64,000 bases of DNA from Ancylobacter polymorphus (lineage in GTDB: Bacteria > Pseudomonadota > Alphaproteobacteria > Rhizobiales > Xanthobacteraceae). Under the pieces are notes generated by a model. The model was not told the DNA's origin and made no database searches. It was given only the letters and a program-made list of their open reading frames with translations. Shown here one piece after another: positions 1 through 9,300 of this stretch (positions within the stretch are counted from its first letter, which is position 1; every line of letters begins with the position of its first letter). The stretch lies in contig NZ_JAUSUI010000001.1 of the NCBI RefSeq assembly GCF_030813495.1, positions 744,001 through 808,000 of the forward strand. Direction: 5' to 3'. The position numbers and the translations under genes are program-made.

Positions 1-1
1 G

Positions 2-664
2 GAAGCGCTGACCAACAGCCTGATCGTGGCGACGACCAGCGCCGGCCTTGCCTCGCTGTGCGGCACCGCCGCCGCCATCGGGCTCGGCCGCGCCGGGCCG
101 CGCACCCGTGCCGTGTTCGACGCGCTGTTCGGCGCCGCCATCGTGGTGCCGGGTGTGGTGATCGGCATCGCCACGCTGGTGGCGCTGGTGCAGCTGTTCG
201 GCATCGTCAATCCCGCGCTCGCGGCGCTGTGGCCGGGCGATACGCCGCCGCGCCTCGCCCTCGGCTATGGCTCGATCATCGCCGCGCATGGGCTGTTCTC
301 CACCGCGCTCGTCACCATGATCGTGCGGGCCCGGCTCGGCGCGCTGGGGCGCGACATGGTGGAAGCCTCCAGCGACCTCTATGCCGGGCCCTTCACCACC
401 TTCCGTTGCATCGTGCTGCCGCAGATCCTGCCCGCCATCCTCGCCGGCTTCCTGCTGGCCTTCACCTTCTCCTTCGACGATTTCATCGTCGCCTTCTTCG
501 TCGCGGGATCGCAGACCACGCTGCCGATCTATGTCTTCGCCTCCATCCGGCGCGGCGTCACGCCGGAGATCAACGCCATCGGCGCGCTGGTGCTGGCGGC
601 GTCCATCGTCCTCGTCATCGCGGCGCAGCTTCTGCTGCGCCGGCGCACGCCGGCTTCCTCGTAG
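2..664 (+). CDS. ABC transporter permease, PotC type (5' partial)
   Basis: This is an inner-membrane permease of the spermidine/putrescine (PotC-like) ABC importer family. The frame is open from base 2 and already reads EALTNSLIVA, which is internal in this family, so the gene starts upstream of the window. At least four hydrophobic segments are visible. The cytoplasmic EAA loop that contacts the ATPase reads EASSDLYAGPFTTF (about bases 362-403) and is followed by an FSFDDFIVAFF segment typical of PotC. The gene ends 7 bases before an SDR gene on the same strand. The substrate cannot be decided without the binding protein and ATPase genes, which lie outside the window. Confidence 0.9.
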   Translation, partial: EALTNSLIVATTSAGLASLCGTAAAIGLGRAGPRTRAVFDALFGAAIVVPGVVIGIATLVALVQLFGIVNPALAALWPGDTPPRLALGYGSIIAAHGLFSTALVTMIVRARLGALGRDMVEASSDLYAGPFTTFRCIVLPQILPAILAGFLLAFTFSFDDFIVAFFVAGSQTTLPIYVFASIRRGVTPEINAIGALVLAASIVLVIAAQLLLRRRTPASS

Positions 665-671
665 GTACATC

Positions 672-1433
672 ATGATTCTCAAGGACAAGATCGCCATCGT
701 CACCGGCGCCGGCTCAGGGATCGGCCGCGCCGGAGCGCTCGCCATGGCGCGCGAGGGCGCGCATGTCATCGTCGCCGACCGCGACGGGGCTTCAGGTGAG
801 GCGGCGGTCGAGGCCATCCGCGCGGCGGGCGGGCGCGCCGAGGCGGTGCGGACCGATGTCGATGTCGACGCCGACATCGAGGCGCTGGTGGGCGGCACGC
901 TGGCGCGTCACGGACGGCTCGACATTCTGCACAGCCATGCCGGCGTGCAGGTGGGTGGGCCGCTGACCGAGGTGGCGCCGGACGGCATGGACCGTTCCTG
1001 GCGGATCAATGTCCGCGCCTCCTATCTCGCCGCCCGCCTCGCCATGCCGGCGATGATCGCGCAGGGCGGCGGGGTGATCCTGGTCACCGCCTCCAATTCC
1101 GGCGTGTTCTACGACCGCGAGATGATCGCCTACACCACCTCCAAACACGCCGTCATCGCCATGGCGCGGCAGATGGCGATCGACTATGCCCGGCACAATG
1201 TGCGGGTGAACGCGCTCTGCCCGGGCTGGGTCGATACCCCGTTCAACGAGCCCTTCATCGCCCAGATGGGCGGGCGCGCGGCCATCGAGGCCTATGTGCG
1301 CGAGAAAATCCCCATGGGCCGCTGGGCCAGCGCGGAGGAGATCGCGCAGGCCATCCTGTTCCTCGTCTCCGACCGCTCCTCCTTCATGACCGGCCAGGCG
1401 CTGGTGGTGGATGGCGGCGAGAGCATCGGGTAA
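672..1433 (+). CDS. Short-chain dehydrogenase/reductase (SDR)
   Basis: A 253-residue NAD(P)-dependent oxidoreductase of the classical SDR family. The nucleotide-binding motif TGAGSGIG is at residues 11-18. The structural Asn (IN at 112-113), a Ser in TASNSG (about 141-143) and the catalytic YTTSK (Y154, K158) are present. The normally conserved NNAG motif reads SHAG (88-91), which is unusual. The ATG 7 bases after the upstream permease stop is preferred, because longer frames run through the permease gene in another frame. Close spacing suggests co-transcription with the ABC transporter, so the enzyme may act on its imported substrate; that is inference. The substrate is unknown. Confidence 0.88.
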   Translation: MILKDKIAIVTGAGSGIGRAGALAMAREGAHVIVADRDGASGEAAVEAIRAAGGRAEAVRTDVDVDADIEALVGGTLARHGRLDILHSHAGVQVGGPLTEVAPDGMDRSWRINVRASYLAARLAMPAMIAQGGGVILVTASNSGVFYDREMIAYTTSKHAVIAMARQMAIDYARHNVRVNALCPGWVDTPFNEPFIAQMGGRAAIEAYVREKIPMGRWASAEEIAQAILFLVSDRSSFMTGQALVVDGGESIG

Positions 1434-1611
1434 GAGATTAGCCGGCTTATTGTGGGCGCCCGGCGGGCTTAAAGCGCCGCCCGGCGCGTGTGGGGGCGGC
1501 CGCAAGCGATCCATCCAAAAATCGGCTTTGACGGTGTGGCCGCGCGATTGGTAGCCGGGTAGACGGAGCCAAGGGGTTCCCTAGCGGTATCGACAGCCAA
1601 GGACGCCCATC

Positions 1612-2088
1612 ATGACACGTCTATCCCTGCTGGCGGGCCTCGCCGGCGCGCTGCTGCTGAGCGGCGCGGCGCAGGCGCGCGAGAGCTTCAGCATCATCCA
1701 GGACAAGCCGGAACTCACCCATATCGACCTTGGCAAGGAAGGTGCCTCGCATGGCGACATGCTGGCGTTCGAAGCCGCCTTCACCACCCCGGACGGCAAG
1801 AAGGGCACGATGAGCGGGCTCATCACCACGGTGGACGTGCCCGACGGGGCCGGCGACAAATTCTTCGACCGCCTCGCCGACATCGTGCTCGACTTCGGCA
1901 ATGCCGATACGCTCGTCATCGCCGGCCGCTCCGTCTATGCGGTGGGCGCCGGCGAGATGGTGGTGGACGCGCCGCAGGTGCGCGCCATTGTCGGCGGCAC
2001 CGGCCGGTTTATCGGCAAGCGCGGTCAGATGACCACCACCCGCCGCGATGCCGGCCATTACGAGCACAAGATCGAGCTGGTGGACTAG
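1612..2088 (+). CDS. Secreted allene-oxide-cyclase-like barrel protein
   Basis: A 158-residue protein with a clear signal peptide (MTRLSLLAGLAGALLLSGAAQA, residues 1-22). The mature part is beta-rich and contains GGTGRFIGKRGQ near residue 130, a motif of the allene oxide cyclase/dirigent-like barrel superfamily. The conserved GTG.F....G pattern supports that fold, but no enzyme function follows from it. It is probably periplasmic or secreted. It stands alone, separated by 178 bases from the SDR upstream, and ends directly at a palindromic intergenic repeat. The 178-base gap holds only short GC-rich inverted repeats. Confidence 0.7.
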   Translation: MTRLSLLAGLAGALLLSGAAQARESFSIIQDKPELTHIDLGKEGASHGDMLAFEAAFTTPDGKKGTMSGLITTVDVPDGAGDKFFDRLADIVLDFGNADTLVIAGRSVYAVGAGEMVVDAPQVRAIVGGTGRFIGKRGQMTTTRRDAGHYEHKIELVD

Positions 2089-2187
2089 GTCATTTCACTG
2101 TTTCATGGGAACGGTGAAATGATCTAATTCTTTGTTTTGTCGCGTTTTTTCACGCGAACCGGAATCCACTTCGCTCGACAACGCTCT
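2089..2187 (-). repeat. ~100-bp intergenic repeat, copy A
   Basis: Read on the minus strand this closely matches a second copy at 35303-35408. Shared blocks include the run GAGCGAAGTGGAT followed by CCGGTTCGCGTGAA and then ACGCGACAAAACAAAGAA. One end carries a hairpin: TCATTTCAC (2090-2098) pairs perfectly with GTGAAATGA (2114-2122). The copy begins one base after the stop of the plus-strand barrel gene and lies between convergent genes, so the hairpin may also act in transcription termination. No open reading frame is evident inside it. Confidence 0.85.
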
Positions 2188-2194
2188 GAGCTTG

Positions 2195-2236
2195 CGCCCG
2201 ACGCGCCGGCTGGCGGATCAGCCGGCGCGTCGGGCG
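2195..2236 (-). terminator. 17-bp perfect hairpin across the pentapeptide-gene stop
   Basis: CGCCCGACGCGCCGGCT (2195-2211) is perfectly complementary to 2220-2236, leaving an 8-base loop. On the minus strand one arm encodes the last residues and part of the TGA of the pentapeptide-repeat protein. There is no T-run, so it may block RNA decay or aid factor-dependent termination at the end of the three-gene operon rather than act as a classical terminator. Confidence 0.6.
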
Positions 2237-4518
2237 GCCAGAAACGCGAACAGCGCCATCCGGCCGCTGCGCACCAGCGCATAGCGCGACCCCGACGGCC
2301 CGATGACGGCATCGCCGAGCGCATCGGTGAAACCGACGCTGCCGGTGAAGGCGGCCCCTTGCGGCAGGATCGACCAGTCGCGCAGCAGGAGCAGATCGGT
2401 TCCATAGGCATTGAGCCCGGCATCGTCGTCGAACACCGCGATCCTGGAAAAGCCATAGGGCCCGGCAAAGGCGGTCGCGGCCGGGACGATGGAGAAATAG
2501 CTGCCGCTGGCGATCGGCGCCTGATTTGCCAGCGCATAACCATTGCCCCGGAACGCGGCGACCAGGGCCGCGCTGGCGGCGGTTTTCTTGAGATCCGCGG
2601 CGCTCGTCTTCGACAGCTGAAACAGGAAGACGCCCGAAGTGGCGTCGAAGACGAGAAATGAGGTGGGGGCCGCCTCGACCCGATAGAGGCGCGGCGCAGT
2701 GGGGTCGGAGACCGCCGCATTGTCGATCTGCCAGACATCGACGGTCGACACCCGCGCCTGTGCCCCGAACGGATAGCCCGCCGCGGCGAAGAGGGGCGCC
2801 GCGCCCGAAAGGTCTCCCGCCGCCAGCTTCGGCTTCTGGTCGCCCGGCAGGATGAGGATCGGCACCCCCTTTCCCGTCGCCACCAGCGCACGGTAGAACT
2901 GCGCCGACAGCAGTGTCGCCTGCGCGAAATTCACCCCCAGCACCGCCGCGCCGGCAAAGCGCGTCATGCCGTTGCCGGCGCCGGCCGCGACCAGCACGCC
3001 GGACATCTTCACCTGGCACAGAACCGCATTGCTGAAGTCGGCGCCCGACAGGAACGCCTGGGTGAAATCGGTGCCGACGAAAAACCCGTTCGCCAGAGCG
3101 GCATTTTCGAGATCGGCATGGTCCAGCGTGGCGCCGTCGCCATACCAGCGCGCGAAGCTCAGATCGGCGCCCGACAGCCCCGCTCCGCTGGCCCGGGCCC
3201 CGAAGGCCAGCACCCCCGCGAGGCAGGCGGGCGGCAGCGCGGTCTCACGGAACACCTCGATCTTCCCGGCCAGCAGCGTGAGCAGGAACGGCCCGTTCTG
3301 CTCGTCGTCGATGCGCCATTTGAGACCGGCCGCCAGCACCAGCACGGGCGCGCCGCCATTCAGGGTAACGCCCGCCGCCTGGAACGCCGCGATCAGCGCC
3401 GGCGTCGGGTAGGCCTTGTGGTCGAGATCGTCGGCAAAGCTCGCCGCGAGGGCGAAAAGATAAGAGCGCGTGCCGAAGGCCGCCTTCGCCAGATCGGCAC
3501 CCGACAGGTCGGCGCCGGTGAAATTGGTGCCATGCGCCCGCGTGCCGCGCAGGCTGGCCTTGTTCAGCCGGCACCGGGTCATCGTCGCCCGGTCGAGCGT
3601 GGCCTGATCGAGCACGGTCCTTTGCAGCGAGGCCTCGCTCAGAAAGGCGTCGGCCAGCGTGCCGCCGGAAAGGTCGATCCCGTCCAGCGTGGCCCCGGTC
3701 AGGTCCGCCCCGGTGAGGTTGGCACCGCGCATGTCGAGCGCGCAGGAAGACGGTCCGAGCACCGCGCCGCCGGCGGCGGCCTGAGCCAGAACCAGATTGC
3801 GGGCGGATTTCGGACGCCCCCAGGCGGCGGCGCGCAGATCCGCACCCGTCATGTCGGCGCCGTCGAACACGGCGTCGTCCGCCGTCGCCGACCCCAGCCG
3901 CAGCCCCGCCATCCGCGCAGCCGAGAAATCGGCGCCCCGCGCCACGGCGCCGTCCAGCACCGCGCGCGACAGGTCGGCGCCGGTGAAGTCGATGGCGCTC
4001 AGGTCCTCGCCCGAGAAATCGACGCCACCAAGGTTGGCATTGCGCGCGCCGACGCGCCGCAATTCGGCGAGCGAGGGGGTGATGGTTGCGGCGAGGAAAT
4101 CGTGCCCGCTGGTTTCCGAGGGGTTGAGCGTCAGCAGCGGAGCCGTGAGATTGGTGGAATAGTAGACCGGCCGCCACGCCGCGCCGTCGAAAAGGCTCCA
4201 GCTCTCGATCCCGGCGCCGCTGGCGGTGCGGCGAAACGGCGACGCCTGGGCGCGGGCGTCGACGAAGACAATCCAGTTGAGTTCATTCGTGGTGTCGAGG
4301 CTCAGCCACCGCCCGTTCGCCAGCTGGATGAGGACATCGCCGTCCGCCCCGGTCTGGTAGAGGGTGGCGAGCGCCGTCGCGCCCGGGCTGGCGAGGCCCA
4401 TGCAGGGCAGCTCGATCGTCTTGGAGCCGGAGATGCGCACGCGCTGCGGTGCGAGATAGACCGCAGCGGCGACGCCCGACGAGGCAAAGGTGAACTTGCC
4501 GGCAAAGACCCCCGCCAA
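2218..4518 (-). CDS. Pentapeptide-repeat protein with W-x-I modules
   Basis: A 766-residue protein, last gene of a three-gene minus-strand unit (6 bases after the BPI-like gene). Pentapeptide repeats (A-D/N-L/F-x-x type, such as ADLTGATLDG and ANLTGADLTG) fill about residues 155-350 and 435-545 and should form right-handed quadrilateral beta-helices. Between and after them lie three copies of a ~50-residue module: 371-423 (ALIAAFQAAG, then WRID, ending KIEVF), about 575-624 (FAAAGYPFG, then VWQID, ending FLVF) and 646-696 (ALVAAFRGNG, then YFSI, ending RIAVF). The N-terminal ~145 residues look beta-rich (VLIQLANGRWLSLD). No signal peptide is evident. Function unknown; pentapeptide domains often serve as protein-protein scaffolds. 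Confidence 0.88.
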   Translation of the reverse strand: MAGVFAGKFTFASSGVAAAVYLAPQRVRISGSKTIELPCMGLASPGATALATLYQTGADGDVLIQLANGRWLSLDTTNELNWIVFVDARAQASPFRRTASGAGIESWSLFDGAAWRPVYYSTNLTAPLLTLNPSETSGHDFLAATITPSLAELRRVGARNANLGGVDFSGEDLSAIDFTGADLSRAVLDGAVARGADFSAARMAGLRLGSATADDAVFDGADMTGADLRAAAWGRPKSARNLVLAQAAAGGAVLGPSSCALDMRGANLTGADLTGATLDGIDLSGGTLADAFLSEASLQRTVLDQATLDRATMTRCRLNKASLRGTRAHGTNFTGADLSGADLAKAAFGTRSYLFALAASFADDLDHKAYPTPALIAAFQAAGVTLNGGAPVLVLAAGLKWRIDDEQNGPFLLTLLAGKIEVFRETALPPACLAGVLAFGARASGAGLSGADLSFARWYGDGATLDHADLENAALANGFFVGTDFTQAFLSGADFSNAVLCQVKMSGVLVAAGAGNGMTRFAGAAVLGVNFAQATLLSAQFYRALVATGKGVPILILPGDQKPKLAAGDLSGAAPLFAAAGYPFGAQARVSTVDVWQIDNAAVSDPTAPRLYRVEAAPTSFLVFDATSGVFLFQLSKTSAADLKKTAASAALVAAFRGNGYALANQAPIASGSYFSIVPAATAFAGPYGFSRIAVFDDDAGLNAYGTDLLLLRDWSILPQGAAFTGSVGFTDALGDAVIGPSGSRYALVRSGRMALFAFLAARRAG

Positions 4519-4524
4519 GAGCGT

Positions 4525-6309
4525 CTACTCCGCCGCGATGGCGTAGACGCGCATCTCGCCAGTCTCCTCATCCCGCCGGTTGACCAGGGTGTGGACGACG
4601 CCGCGCAAGGCCACCGGCAACTGGGACGGCTTGAACTCCAGCTGGGACGAGATCGAGATATAGCCGTCCTGGATGCTCAGCGTCGATTGGGTCAGCAGGA
4701 ACGAGAAGCCCTGGGCGATCGGGATCGCCACGCCGCGCTGCCCCATGCCCTGCATGGCCGTGGCATAGGCACTCTCGCCCGCCACCGGCCAGAGAATCGT
4801 GCCGAAATTCTGCTTCGAGAAGCGGGGGATGGTGGTCGACTGGAACGTCACCGCATTGTTCGCATTGGCGAAGCTGAACATCATCGACTGGGCGTTGGTA
4901 CTGGTCGTGCCCAGCGACAGATCGGTCATGACATCGGTGCGCTGGAGATCGAAAATCAGGTTCGGACGCGGCGTGGCGCCGTTTTCGACGTAGATTTCGA
5001 ACTGCATCGACTGCGTCGTCACCTTGCCCTTCTGGCTGACCGCGCTCTCGATGGTCGCAAAGTACTGGTTGGAAATGCCGGTATCCGTCATGTCGGATTC
5101 GAGCTTCGACTGGCTGGCATAGGCGTTGCCCGAAAACGCCATGAGCTGTTGATAGACGGACGCCGGCAGCTGCGACTGCAGGAGGTTCATGGCGTCGGTG
5201 GTGAACAGCCAGACCTGCTGGAAGGCCGTCACAGGTGGGCCGAGCGGGGTGATCTGCGCGGTAAGCGCGACATTTCCGTACTGCGCGAACGCCGGCTCAT
5301 AGGCGGCATAGGTCGCGGCTTTGAGAGCCGACGGATTGGGCAGATCCGACGGTGTGACCGTCAGGTTGAGCAGGCCGGCGTTGAAATACGCCCAGGACAG
5401 GCCGTTGATCGCCCAGTCCGAGACATAGATGTTCATGAACTGATCGTCGCTGTCCGCCGGCACCGCCGGGATCGGCAGGACGGGCGGAGTACCGCCGGTA
5501 TAGGCCTGGCCATTATAGGAGGCGACGCCGGTGGTGCCGACCGTCACGCCATCGGCGTTCGGAAAGCCAAGGCCGTCCGGCCCGAGCGCATAGTTGAACT
5601 TGATGCCGTTGCCCAGGTCCGTATTGCCGTCGATGGACTTCAGCACGCCCGAGAGGATTTGGCTGATCGGCGTCTTGAAGTCGATACTGGAGATCGCCGC
5701 CGCGGTGGCATCGCTCACCTTGGTCGAGAAGCAGCCGGCGCTGGTCTGTCCGTTGACCGCGCTCTTGCCGGGAATGTTCGCCGTCGCGCCGCTTGCCACG
5801 CCGGTCGCCGCCGTCACGTTGAAGCTGTAGGTGTTGGTGGCCGCGTTATAGACGAACTCGGTCGGCACCGTGACGGTCATCCCGCCGAAACCCGGATTGT
5901 AGCTGAACGTATCATCCGGATAACTCGTGTTGCACGAGGGAAACGAACCGGGCGTACTGAAGCAGGTATAGTCCTCATAGGTCTCGCGCCAGTCATAGGT
6001 CGCCGAAAAGGCGCCGGCGCTCAGGACCAGCTGGAACTGGTTTCCCGCCGGCGTGCCGCCGCTGCCTTGCGTGACCGACGAATAGGACGGGTTGAACCCG
6101 TTCAGCCGGCCATTGGACAGCTGGATCTTGAACTGGGAATAAGAGCTGAAATAGCCAAAACCCGCCTGGGTGAAGTCCGGTATGTCGATCGTGTTCGGCG
6201 GCGGGGTCAGGTTCTGCAGTTTCTTGACGGCCGCGCCGCTGAGCAGGGATTGGGAGAAGAACTCGATGCCCTTCTTGCCGATGGCCAAGGTAACGCCCTG
6301 AACGCTCAT
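4525..6309 (-). CDS. BPI/LBP-like (TULIP) lipid-binding protein candidate
   Basis: A 594-residue protein resembling animal bactericidal/permeability-increasing protein and its relatives. The N-terminus GVTLAIGKKGIEFFSQ (5-20) parallels the opening of the BPI N-barrel. Residues ~298-320 (SDWAINGLSWAYFNAGLLN) match the start of the BPI C-barrel, where a helix with F-N-x-A-G is followed by strands. Near the C-terminus QRGVAIPIAQGFSFLL (524-539) then LSIQDGYISISSQLEF matches the family's closing G-x-P-x-P and terminal strand. Such proteins bind lipids in two tubular barrels. No signal peptide is visible, so location is unclear. The third codon positions look less GC-rich than in neighbours. Family assignment is by eye; P47-like bacterial TULIP proteins are an alternative. 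Confidence 0.65.
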   Translation of the reverse strand: MSVQGVTLAIGKKGIEFFSQSLLSGAAVKKLQNLTPPPNTIDIPDFTQAGFGYFSSYSQFKIQLSNGRLNGFNPSYSSVTQGSGGTPAGNQFQLVLSAGAFSATYDWRETYEDYTCFSTPGSFPSCNTSYPDDTFSYNPGFGGMTVTVPTEFVYNAATNTYSFNVTAATGVASGATANIPGKSAVNGQTSAGCFSTKVSDATAAAISSIDFKTPISQILSGVLKSIDGNTDLGNGIKFNYALGPDGLGFPNADGVTVGTTGVASYNGQAYTGGTPPVLPIPAVPADSDDQFMNIYVSDWAINGLSWAYFNAGLLNLTVTPSDLPNPSALKAATYAAYEPAFAQYGNVALTAQITPLGPPVTAFQQVWLFTTDAMNLLQSQLPASVYQQLMAFSGNAYASQSKLESDMTDTGISNQYFATIESAVSQKGKVTTQSMQFEIYVENGATPRPNLIFDLQRTDVMTDLSLGTTSTNAQSMMFSFANANNAVTFQSTTIPRFSKQNFGTILWPVAGESAYATAMQGMGQRGVAIPIAQGFSFLLTQSTLSIQDGYISISSQLEFKPSQLPVALRGVVHTLVNRRDEETGEMRVYAIAAE

Positions 6310-6321
6310 CTCTCATCCTCC

Positions 6322-9300
6322 TCAAGCCGGAACCGTGTAGACTTGGATCGTCTGGCCGGTGCGATAGATGTGGTAGACCGCCAGCCCGTCCTTGATCGCC
6401 CAGGCGCCTTCGCGGTCGATCACCTCGATCGAGGCGCTCGCCGTGAGCGGACGGCCCTTGGCCTTGAACGCGGCCGCGACAACCGTGATGTTGCGCTCGT
6501 TCAGCGCCTTCTGCAGCGCGATATCGAGATCGAACAGCGGCGGGGTGGGCATCCAGTGGCTCACCTGCGGCTCGGGGCGACCGCCGGCGCCGCGCAGCGT
6601 GCCGAAGCCGAGGCCGAAGACATTGCGCCAGACATCGACCGCGATCTTCGCCATCACGGGATATTGCAGGTCCTGGACCACCGAAGGGTCGGGACTGCGT
6701 GACAGATGGGTGCCGTCCGGGGCGTAGATGTCCAGCATGTAGTTCTGCGGCTGGCTGCCGTCGCCGTAATAGCTGAGAACATACATGTGGCCCTGCGCCT
6801 CGACGCCGAGATCGAGATAGGTCGGCGTGGAGGCGGCAGGCGCGAGCGGGAAGAAGGAGAGGCTCCGCTTGATCAGCGACATGCCGGCATCCGCGCTCGA
6901 CGGAGAAATCTCCCACGCCTGCCCGAGCAGGGGTGCCGTGATCGCCCACGCCTTTGCCGGATCGACCACCTCGATCGCGACGCGGCCCGGAAGGCCGAAG
7001 ACGCTGATCGCCTCGTCCACCATCTCCAATTGCCAGACGAGCCCGCGCGGATCGACGATGCGCCACGCCTGCCCCGCGCGGATGACGCGGAGCTGCGCGC
7101 TGACATCGGGATTGTCCATCTGCGCGGGATCGAAGCTCGGCGTGATGCCGGTATTGGACAGGGCGGAGATCAACGGGCCGTCCGGCGTATAGTGTCCGGT
7201 GTCGAGTTCGGCCGCGACATCGGCATCGATGATGCCGAGCAGCGTCTGGCCGGCGGCGACGAGCGCGGTGTTGAAGACCTCCGGAATCCGGCCGGCATTC
7301 AGCTCCTCGGCGATCGCGGCCGTCGGCAGCTCGAACAGCGTGCCGGCCCAGGTGAAACAAGGCACCGGGTTGCCCTTGGTGTCGAAGGCCTGCACGCGCC
7401 TGTTGATGGATTCGAGCAGCAGCAGGCGACCGTCGGGCGCCACCGCCATGGCCTTCGGCCCCCGGATCAGGCCCTCGCGAATGCCCTCGCCCGAGACGTA
7501 GAAGGCCTCCGGCGCCTTGTCATCTTCGGTCGGGACCTCCGGCAGGGGCGCCAGCAGGATCTTCTGCTTCTGGAACGAGGCACCGACGACCAAGTTCGAG
7601 GGATGAACCGCCAGCGCGTCGAGCTGGTTGATCGGGAAGCGCGCCCATGATTTCAGGTCGCTGCCGGTCAGGCCGAAATCGTCGGAACCGTCATCAAGCA
7701 CCACCTGCCGCAGATTGTTGCCGCCGTCGCGGGGATCGAGGATGAAATTCTGCTGGTTGATGCTTTGCCCGTCGCCCACCGCCGGCGCATAAGCGATCTG
7801 CGGCGACTGGGTGAAACCGATCTTGGAGAATTTCAGCCGCGAGGACGGGTGCGCCAGCACGGAAAGGTTCTGCACCGCGTAGAGCTGCTCATTGCTCGGC
7901 GGCGCCGAGAGCCTGTCCGGCGGGAGCGACATACCGGAGGCGCGCCAGATATAGCCGACCTGGAACGCCGTGTTGTTGACCGTGATGGAAACGGGCTGGC
8001 ACAGCGTGCCGCCGCTGCCGCAGTCCAGCGCGGAGAGGGTGGCCACCGGCGGGGCGCCCTCCTTCCAGACATAGGCGCCGTTTTCGAAGGCGATCTGTTC
8101 CTTGAAGCGATACTGGGTGTCCGCCGACAGCGGCACCAGCGTCTCCTTGATGTTGGCATCCGGCAGGGCCAGCGTTGTGCCCTCATTGGGCACCGCCTTG
8201 AGATTGCCGCTCTCCCACGACCCGGCCAGCCATCCATTGCTCGAATAGATGCCGAAGATGATCTTGAACGCGCCGCCCGCCGGCACGTCCTCGAACCTCA
8301 GCGCGATCGGCGTGTCCGAGGTGGTGGCGGGCATGGGGCCCTTGAGTTCGAAATTGGTGCCGTCCTTGTACTGCAGCAGCGCGTAATAGCGCGTTCCCAC
8401 CGCCGGCCAGACCGCCGTGGAGGGATGGCCGGCCTCGCCATGGGCGGGGTCGGGGTGCATGGTCAGCGTCACGTCGATGGCGCGCTTGGCCTTGATCCGC
8501 ACCGTGGCGGGCGAGGACAGCACCTCGATGGTGGTCTCGGCGATGGCCACGAACCCGACCGCCACCGCCGCTGCCTTGAGGATGAGGCCCACCGGCCCGA
8601 AGGCGCTGGAAAGCTCGCCGGCCGCAACCTGCTTGACGACCCATGCGCCCAGCTTTTCCAGGCCCTTCTTCAGGATGAGGCCCAGCGCCGTGTTCGCCAG
8701 CGCGAACACCACCTTCTTGACATTGGTGAGCGCCGCCGCCGTGGCCGACCCGCCGCCAACCACCGGGATGCCGATGGCGATGGCCGCCGCCGTGAGATCG
8801 CGGTCGCTGACGATGGCGTTGAAGGTCTGGGTCGAGGTGATGATCTTGCCCGCCACCATGAAGATGCCGGGAATGCCGTACTGCCACAGGCCGGTGAGCA
8901 GTGCGCCGGGGGTCGAGACCTCCTCGACCCAATCGGACGTGCCCAGGCTGCCGAACAGCAGTTCCACCGCCGCCGCGCCCTCCAGGTCGAAATCGAGCGC
9001 GGTCGGGTCGGTCGGCATGGGAATGCCAAGGACGGCATTGGTGGCGGAGATGGACCAGAGCTTCCTGACCCCGCTGATCGGCGTCCCGGCCTCATCCAGC
9101 AGGCGATAGCCGACATAGAGCGTCCGCATGAACACGTTGCTGGCGTTGATCGAGAAACGGTCCTGCGCATTGACCTTGATCGACGCGGCATCGGCCCGCA
9201 CGCCGAAGCTGGTGCCGGTATGGTCGAGCGTCCATTTGTAGGAGGCCGTGTCCGCCGCCGCGGCGCGCCGGGCGGCGGAACGGACGGGGTCGACGCCGTC

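Noticed and set aside
3118..6702. A 1,194-codon open frame on the plus strand
   Set aside because: It is antisense to three genes of the minus-strand operon, is extremely rich in Arg, Gly and His, and has no recognisable domain. Long antisense frames are expected in this GC-rich, codon-biased DNA.
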